Below are positions 57,372 through 64,000 of a DNA stretch of 64,000 nucleotides, one piece after another (position 1 is the first letter of the stretch; every line of letters starts with the position of its first letter). Position numbers and translations under genes: made by a program. Under the pieces are notes generated by a model, which had not been told where the DNA came from, searched no databases, and saw nothing but the letters and a program-made list of their open reading frames with translations. The stretch is from Gigaspora rosea (taxonomy: Eukaryota > Glomeromycota > Glomeromycetes > Diversisporales > Gigasporaceae): positions 125,962 to 189,961 of the forward strand of contig QKWP01000139.1 in assembly GCA_003550325.1 (NCBI GenBank), given 5' to 3'.

Positions 57372-57673
57372 TTTTGATCCACTGGTCCATTTTTGATGAT
57401 TTAACTACCAAAATGTTCACCTCAGTGAGATGATTCTAACAATTTCAAAATCATTAAATTCCAATTACAGGATCCTTAGATCAACAAAAGATTTGTATTT
57501 TATAAACAATTAATAATTAGATATATCTAATTTGGCACACCTAAGTTCTATGATGAATACCACGTGCTATATCGATCAGAATCAGATGATTTTGGTACCA
57601 TTCGATTCGTCTCATTGAGACAAACCAAATGTCACCAAATTCTCTAAATCTGATTACTCAATCATATGATATC
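57372..57673. repeat. Palindromic GTCTC/GAGAC repeat, second locus
   Basis: GATCCACTGGTCCATTTTTG, CACCTCAGTGAGATGATTC and ACAGGATCCTTAGATC match 23553 onward; TTCGTCTCATTGAGACAAA with TGATTACTCAATCATATGA matches 23352-23473. Confidence 0.75.
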
Positions 57674-58725
57674 ACATTTTAACAATTATTTTAAAACTAA
57701 TCCAATTTTGACACAGTACCTAATTTGGCATACTAAAGATCTCTAATGATTTTTTGTGAACTATTAATCCAAATTATACGATTTTGGTACCATTTGACAA
57801 AGTTTTAAAGAATTTCAAAATGCGTATCACATGACAGATATATTTAAATTTTTGACAAAACCTTGATCAAAGATATCTTTGCAACTACTTGATCAAATTG
57901 AATAAAAATTTTTTTATTAGAATAGTATAGATTTTTACAATTTAAATAAAAAATTTTTATTAAATTTGATCAAGTGGTTGCAAAGATATCTTTGATCAAA
58001 ATTTTGTCAAAAATTTAAATATATCTGTTATATGATACATATTTTGAAATTCTCTAGTATAAATAGCAATTCCTTTTCAAAAAATATAAAAGTAAATATA
58101 CTAGTAGAATATATTTATATATGCTGATCAATTTTTCTTAGAGCACATGAATCTAAAAGCACTATCTAAATATAATAATTTAGTTTTTAGCAAATTACTA
58201 TAAAAACTTAATATAATAATTGAATTTTTAGCAAATTTATTTGATTTTGAAAATAGCAAAACCTTAAAATTTGTGCAGAATAGTTATGACCTATATGAGA
58301 TATATCCAGAGTCCTACTAAAATAATATTTACTTAATATAAAAAAATTTTTATAAGAGTTATTAAATTCTAATATATTGTTTACTTATTTGTTTATTACT
58401 AATTTCAAATATAGTAATAATATAGCTATAGTACTAATTTTATTCAGATAGTAATTCAATAAATTTGGATATTCTACAGCTTTTATTAAACAGATCTATA
58501 GTATAAAGCCAAAAAGAAGTATTTTATTTAGTATTTGAAACTTGTGAAATCTTTAGTAATTCATTAATTTTTTTTAATAGAATATTGTAAAACTTGTATA
58601 AAACTTATTTTAGTAAAAGTATATATAAAAAAGGATTTATAAAGTAAAAAAAGGAGTAAATATAAGTAAAAACAATAGGTATACAAAAAAATTAGCAAAC
58701 AAAAGTTAAAAAGTAAACAAATGAC
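57674..58725. other. Gene-free AT-rich region
   Basis: No gene. An imperfect inverted repeat spans about 57810-58040 (TATCACATGACAGATATATT / AATATATCTGTTATATGATA, with TTTGATCAAAGATATC), possibly an unrecognised foldback element. Confidence 0.5.
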
Positions 58726-58805
58726 TTCGGGTCAATAGTACAGTGACTAGCACTCTAGGGTTGTGTTTACAAGGTTGCTAGTTCAAGTCCAACTAAGAAA
58801 CAAAA
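58726..58805 (+). mobile_element. tRNA-derived SINE-like head
   Basis: GGTCAATAGTACAGTGACTA (A-box-like) and, about 35 bp later, GCTAGTTCAAGTCCAAC (B-box, close to GGTTCGANNCC). The spacing is that of a tRNA, but the acceptor arms do not pair fully. Followed by A-rich non-coding body to at least ~58950. A rare element class in fungi. Confidence 0.6.
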
Positions 58806-58949
58806 ACTTTGCTAGGGCCATAAACAGAAAAAATAGATCTATGAGAGAATGCTTTGTTTATGACAAATAACTACAACAAATAAACAAGTTGGTTGCAGAA
58901 CATAGCCACAAAGTTAAGTAATACCAGAAAAGAAAAAATCAGAAAAGTA

Positions 58950-59600
58950 AACTCATTAAAATAAGGAATTCCAGGTCAAGATATAATGAATAAAAGCAAG
59001 TCGTACCAACCTAATAAAAGAATAGGGCTGAGGATCTGAGCTCAGAAGAACCTGCTCTCACCTGAAACAGAAAGAAGACTAAAACTTCAAGAAGGTTAGA
59101 ACAGTAACTTTAAAAAGGTTAGAACAGAAAAAAGTACCATTAAACTGAGGAACAGAACAGACTACAAGTCACTCTCGTTATAGTGAAATGATCTGTTCCA
59201 TTAATAAAAATTTTAAAAAATTCATTATTACGAGAGTTTTAATAGTACATTTACTATATCGAGAGAATTTTATATAAACTGGCTTTGAGTTTAACTTCAC
59301 TATATCGAGATTTTAATTAGTCTTCACTATATCAAAGTTCACTATAACGAGAGTAACTTGTACCAGAAACTGGATTAAAAGCTGCTTCAAAAAGGATGAA
59401 CAGAATAGTAATACCAAATGGGCCCAAAAAGATTTTTGTAAATAAGATAAGAAGCTGGTAATACCAGAAACCACCAGCCATAGGCTGAACAAGAAGCTAA
59501 AACTGAGAACACTACTAGATGGGTATGGTAACAATTGAGGGTATATCCAGAGAACCAAGTATAGAATAAGAGAGGTACAGATAGCCTATATAGATAGTAA
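58950..59600. other. Unassigned repeat body around a MITE
   Basis: Purine-rich sequence with GGTTAGAACAG repeated at 59094 and 59119 and AATACCAGAAA at 58920 and 59460. It lies directly after the SINE-like head and may be part of it. No coding signal. Confidence 0.35.
59165..59360. mobile_element. TA-flanked pogo-like MITE, 196 bp
   Basis: Ends CAAGTCACTCTCGTTATAGT and (complement) CAAGTTACTCTCGTTATAGT; TA at 59163-59164 and 59361-59362. Internal TTCACTATATCGAGA words. Confidence 0.9.
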
Positions 59601-60689
59601 TTAAAAATAGGTAAAAATTATGTGCTAAGCCTGATTATAACTGTAATTAAAATAGTTAATAAAGAAAATCTTTAAGGTGCCTAGAAATACTTGGCCAAAG
59701 GAATAAAAGGTCACTTAGATGCAAAATAATAAAAAAAAAGTAAACAATGAAAAGTTAAATAATTAGAAAGTGATTAATTAATATATATACAAAAAATATA
59801 GTGCTTATATAAGATAATATAAATAATATTATTATTAGTTAAATTGTAATAAAACTGATTATTTCTAGATTACTATATAATTTACATAGCTTTAGCATAT
59901 GATTTACATAGTAACCTAGTGATATATTAGTTTATATTTACAATCTAACCAATAACAAGTACTTTTTTTAATAGCATTTTAATATAATCAATACAACCTA
60001 TAGCCAGAAGTAATAAGATTATATATTATTATATAGTACTTAACAAAAAAATTCTTGTATTTGCAATTTGTTATAAGATTTTACTATGCCAAAATTTTAA
60101 AACAAAAAAAAAATAAAAATATAAAATATTGATATTGTTATTATAGTAACAAAAAATTTTTATTTGATTTAATTAAAAAGTTTGTTAAGAAATAAAAATT
60201 TAATATTTGGTAATTTAATTTTTTAGTTATAGTATCAAGACTTTAAAAAATAAACTTTAAAATATTATTTTTTAATATCAGTTTTATCAAATTATATCAA
60301 GTTTTAGTACATACAAAAATTGTCAGTTTATATAAACAAGGAATAATTTTAAAAATTAAATTAAATTAGTTAAAAACAATATAAAAATTGATTTTTAATC
60401 TTTTGTAAATATGAACAAGAATATTTCAATAAATTTTTCAATTTTTTAATACTATAAAATTTTGCAAGTAGTTGTTAATTTTTATGAGAAGTTCTACAGA
60501 AATAGTTAACTCTAATTGGTTAGAATCTATGTAAATCATATAATATCATATAATTTATATAATTTGCAACGTGATTACTATTAAAAATGATTTATGTTAC
60601 ACTCTATCCTTAAATTTTAATATTATAATTTTTAAAGATTTTTAATTTCAATATTGTTTGTATTTTATTTAAACCAATTTCTATTTGGA
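59601..60689. other. Gene-free AT-rich region
   Basis: No gene or clear element recognised. Confidence 0.4.
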
Positions 60690-61100
60690 TGTTAGGTGTA
60701 TTTACATTTAGTCATACAAACCAAATATAAAAGCCAATCAAAATATTGAATTAAATACACTTTGTAGATATATATAGATTATTTTTTACAACAAAAATAA
60801 AACAAAAAACAAAAAATTAATGATATTTTAAAATTTTGTTTATAAAATCATCTTTGGGCTCTAATAAAAAAATTTCTTATAAAATTTTGATATAAAATAT
60901 GCTCTTATTCTATTTTAAGTCTAAACTCTAACCCTAATATTAGTAAAAATTTTATTTATTTCTTTGTTTATTTAATAAAAATTATTTTAATTTATATATT
61001 ATACAAACATGCATATTTAATATACTAGGTATAAATTAGTTTTTTCTTATTTAAAATCAGTTTTTAGATAATTTTTCAATTTTTAGTTATAATCAATATA
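60690..61100. repeat. Inverse copy of the 21.78-22.25 kb repeat
   Basis: TAAATACACTTTGTAG, CTTTGGGCTCTAATAAA, CTCTAACCCTAATATTAGTA and TTTAATATACTAGGT all match the complement of 21885-22180. Confidence 0.75.
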
Positions 61101-61894
61101 TAGATTTAGCTCTTATTTAAATTTTGATATAATAATTATAAAAGTATAAACAGTTTTATAGAATATAGATTTATAAAATACTATATATTTTCAAAACTTT
61201 AAATATAAAGCATTATTGTATTAAATTACAGTTGTCAAAACTTTTATCAAATACTATATAAAAAATAATTAATAAAAAGCTTACAAATTTATCTTAATTT
61301 ATTTTTTATTAGCCCATACAAACAAATAAAATTGTATTTCGTTATCCAGCTAGGTCACTTTTTTAAAAAAGTTAAAATTTTTTTATATAAAATTTTTTTA
61401 AAAAAAAAATTTATAAAAATTTTTATAGAATATTTCTAACTATAACTGGCAGTAATCATTACTACTCTTTTGTGTAACCAAAAATATTTAATTTTATTTA
61501 TACGTATTATTTTTAAATATATTAACTAATTATAAACAATTTCAATATATAAATTTATTAAAATATATAGATTCACTTTATTTATCATTTAACTAAATAG
61601 TGCATTTTCAAGTATACCCAAATTTGCCTACACTGCTCACTTTCGCTCGCAGCTAGGCAGACTACCTGCAGTACTTTTACTAATATAATGCCAGTGCACC
61701 ACTTGTACTCTCGGATGAGTTTTGCATTGTGTAAATAACTAATTCATTCTCAAGCATACTTCTCAACAAATTTAATAAAAACTGAACAACAATAATGAAG
61801 GTTAGTTATCTTATATAAACACGATATTGAAAACACAAAAGAAGTAAAATACTTAGCTTGCATGTAGTTAAAGCCAAATATCTATATTTTTGGA
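61101..61894. other. Gene-free region with a GC-richer patch
   Basis: 61615-61720 (CTGCTCACTTTCGCTCGCAG, then AGGCAGACTACCTGCAG and CTCGGATGAG) stands out in base composition from the AT-rich surroundings. It contains short inverted repeats but I cannot assign it to any RNA. Confidence 0.4.
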
Positions 61895-63720
61895 AGGGTC
61901 ATTCCAAACCAACTGTTATTGAAGAACCCAAACACACTGGCCAACGATAAAATAAACGAAGCTGAAGAAATAAAGAAAAAAAATTTGAAAATTAATCAAA
62001 CAAATCAAAGAAGAAAAACACTAAACTGAGAATACTAGTAACAAAAAGTACTGAAATGGACCAGCGACAAAAAAAAAGTTACAAAATTAAGGGCGCCAAG
62101 ACGTACCGAAATGAATGAAAGTGTTGACTAACAATACAAAAAATGAACACCAACACGAAAAGCACCAAAAAATGGTTATCTGAAGAACCCAAAAAATGAG
62201 AAAATACGAGTCAGTAAGAAGAAAAAAATACCAAACTAAAAATGCCAGCGACAAAAAACATATCAAAATGAACGAAAGTGCAGACTACTGTTATCCTATA
62301 TCCACTTCTTCAAAGATATGAGGTAACTAGAGTGATCTTAAACAGTGAACACTTTGTGTAACTTCAAGCTTTGTTACTGTGGTATATCTAAGTCAGTATG
62401 GTGTTTTTAAGAAAACTTAACAAAGAAGATTTAAGGCAATTTGCAATTACGAAAGAGGCTACAATTAAAAGTATATGAGAATACTAATAACTATTTGATT
62501 TGTGTAGTTAATAGTTGTTTTATTTATTGAAAGAGTATGAAGACTCGATGTTGAACTTTGGGTCCACATCGGCCACTTTTATACTTTTTGAATTTTTACA
62601 AATATAACGGTCAATATCTTTTATATGTATAATATATACTACAACTATAACTAGTATAAATATATTATATGTAATAAATGATATAAATATAATATATGAG
62701 ATATCCAGAATATAAGCTATAAATATGACATCTTTCAGATATGTCAGATCTAACGTTTTTGCCCGCAGCAATCTCCTAGCAAATCAGATTGCTGATCTAT
62801 TAATAAGTATAAGAATAAATATTTGACAACTCCTATCTTGGCAACCAGAGATCGTACAGGAACGTACTATAGCTCGTTAGAACCGTCTCGGCAAGCTGAT
62901 TCGAATGGTGGTCGTTTTATTCAATTCTAATCACTGATTCAAAAGTTATGTCCGTTTTTGTGATGTTTTGCAGGTCAACACTACCAACAGCAGCAACAAA
63001 TACCAACATGAGAAGCACCAAAAAATGGTTACCCGAAGAACCCAAAAAATGAGAAAACACGAGTCAGTAAGAAGAAAAAAAAAACCACCAAACTAAAAAT
63101 TCTAGTGACAAAAAACACATCAAAATGAACAAAAGTGCAAACTACCAACATAGCAACAAATACCAATACAAAAAGCACCAAAAAATGGTTATCTGAAGAA
63201 CCCAAAAAATGAGAAAACGTGAGTCAATAAGAAGACCTTTTGGCAAACTTGACAAATAGCCGTTAACTTCTCCACATAATCAGCCAAAGCAAGAAGGGTT
63301 TTGATGGTTTCATTAAAAGGTTCACTACAGAAGTTTTTATCTAGCCCAGCCACGATAATTTGATGTCCTTGTTGAGTAGGCTTACAAAGAAAATTAGCAA
63401 TCTCGGGGGAGAAAGAAAAAAAACACCAAACTAAAAATTCTAGCAACAAAAGACACACAAAATGAATAAAAGCGCAATTACCAATACCAGCAATGAACAC
63501 CAATAACGAATAGCAACAAAGCCTTTATCTAAAGATCCTAAAAAAAGAAAGCATGAGAGTTAGTAAGAAAAATAAACAAAATAAAGAAATAAAAAAGCCC
63601 AAGCTAAAAACATTGCGACAAAGATACACCAAAATGGACATAGGCACAGACTAACAACAATAGCGACAAACACCAATGATGAAAAGCACCAAAGCTGTTA
63701 TATGAAGAATCTAAAAAAAA
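61895..63720. repeat. ~165-bp tandem array, 5-6 units, twice interrupted
   Basis: Units share AGCACCAAAAAATGGTTA, CTGAAGAACCCAAAAAATGA, CGAGTCAGTAAGAAGAAAAA and ACCAAACTAAAAAT, near 61900, 62155, 63000, 63175, 63480 and 63690. Breaks: about 62290-62960 (unclassified, GTCTC-palindrome-related at its end) and 63236-63416 (coding fragment). Units diverge toward the right edge. Confidence 0.8.
63236..63416 (-). pseudogene. Thymidine kinase-like fragment
   Basis: Minus-strand frame 'FSPEIANFLCKPTQQGHQII', then 'VAGLDKNFCSEPFNETIKTL' and 'LALADYVEKLTAICQVC'. This follows the type II thymidine kinase (TK1/Tdk) pattern: F(F)xxxI..F, V(I)V(A/S)GLDxxF...PF, LAxxVxKLxAxCxxC, with the CxxC half of the zinc site. 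Only about 58 residues (middle of the protein) are present; the P-loop N-terminus and the C-terminus are absent, and flanks are tandem-repeat sequence. Whether it is a captured exon or part of an unseen split gene is open. Confidence 0.65.
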
Positions 63721-63837
63721 GAAACGTTAAAATTATTACTACTATGAAATTAACTACTGAAAAAAATTAATAAAAAGAAAGAAATGTAATGAGTAAAAAA
63801 AAAAAAAAAAACTCTATATATAATCATGTGTAATAGT

Positions 63838-63854
63838 GGTGATGATCACCACAG
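63838..63854. repeat. Short perfect palindrome
   Basis: GTGGTGATGATCACCAC. Confidence 0.7.
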
Positions 63855-63949
63855 ATTATTTTAATTATATTTCATTTTTATATTAAAAAAGTTTTAAATA
63901 TAATATTTTTTGCTAGCCAGCTAGATCATATTTGCTTGTCCTATATGAT

Positions 63950-63993
63950 GGTCTATTTTAAATTATTAAGAATCTTAATAATTTAAAAATAGA
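63950..63993. repeat. Long hairpin at right edge
   Basis: AAATTATTAAGA and TCTTAATAATTT flank a single A; the stem extends outward through TCTATTTT/AAAATAGA. The core TTAAGAATCTTAA equals that of the array at 8535-10104. Confidence 0.8.
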
Positions 63994-64000
63994 TCATTAA

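Noticed and set aside
59313-59558. 81-aa minus-strand frame
   Set aside because: Half of it lies in a TA-flanked MITE and the rest in unassigned repeat; no family features.

Overview
ORGANISM. The window is extremely AT-rich, intron-bearing fungal DNA, most likely from an arbuscular mycorrhizal fungus of the Rhizophagus irregularis type (Glomeromycotina). The grounds are the gene families: a Sel1-repeat protein kinase with the CxxC...CxxC stretch common in that lineage, a membrane-anchored kelch/galactose-oxidase-like protein, F-box/LRR proteins opening with 'MPELxENILxNL', a crinkler-family relic, and very dense small DNA transposons. The species call rests on remembered family features, not on a search.

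LAYOUT. 0-1 kb: 5' half of a Sel1/kinase gene on the minus strand, running off the left edge. 1-3 kb: minisatellites and a pogo-like MITE. 3-4.5 kb: multi-exon kelch gene with one apparent frameshift. 4.5-6.7 kb: unrecognised decayed sequence. 6.7-10.8 kb: aldonolactone oxidase pseudogene split by about 2.6 kb of palindromes, a tandem array and a hAT element. 11-17 kb: small elements with clear target duplications. 17-20 kb: crinkler-family fossil followed by a decayed hAT transposase. 20.5-33 kb: almost pure repeats (hAT, Mutator-like, pogo-like and TA-flanked non-autonomous elements, often nested; 200-bp tandem repeats; A/T and CT/GA tracts). 34-51.5 kb: F-box/LRR cluster with three intact single-exon genes (513, 523 and 509 aa), two pseudogenes and an LRR relic, all cut by insertions. 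The sharpest nest is a MITE inside a hAT inside a Mutator-like element at 45.4-47.8 kb, next to a hAT inside a hAT at 47.8-48.5 kb. 51.5-64 kb: gene-poor, with a decayed gene of unknown family bracketed by two copies of one MITE, two tRNA-derived SINE-like heads, more MITEs, and a roughly 165-bp tandem array at 62-63.7 kb with a short thymidine-kinase-like coding fragment embedded in it.

HOW IT FITS TOGETHER. No operon-like functional unit exists here. The live genes look like members of expanded lineage-specific families (signalling kinase, cell-surface kelch protein, SCF-type substrate receptors). The rest is a record of repeated small-element insertion. Many insertions can be read with target duplications of 8 bp (hAT), 9-10 bp (Mutator-like) or TA (mariner/pogo-like), and the order of nesting gives their relative ages.
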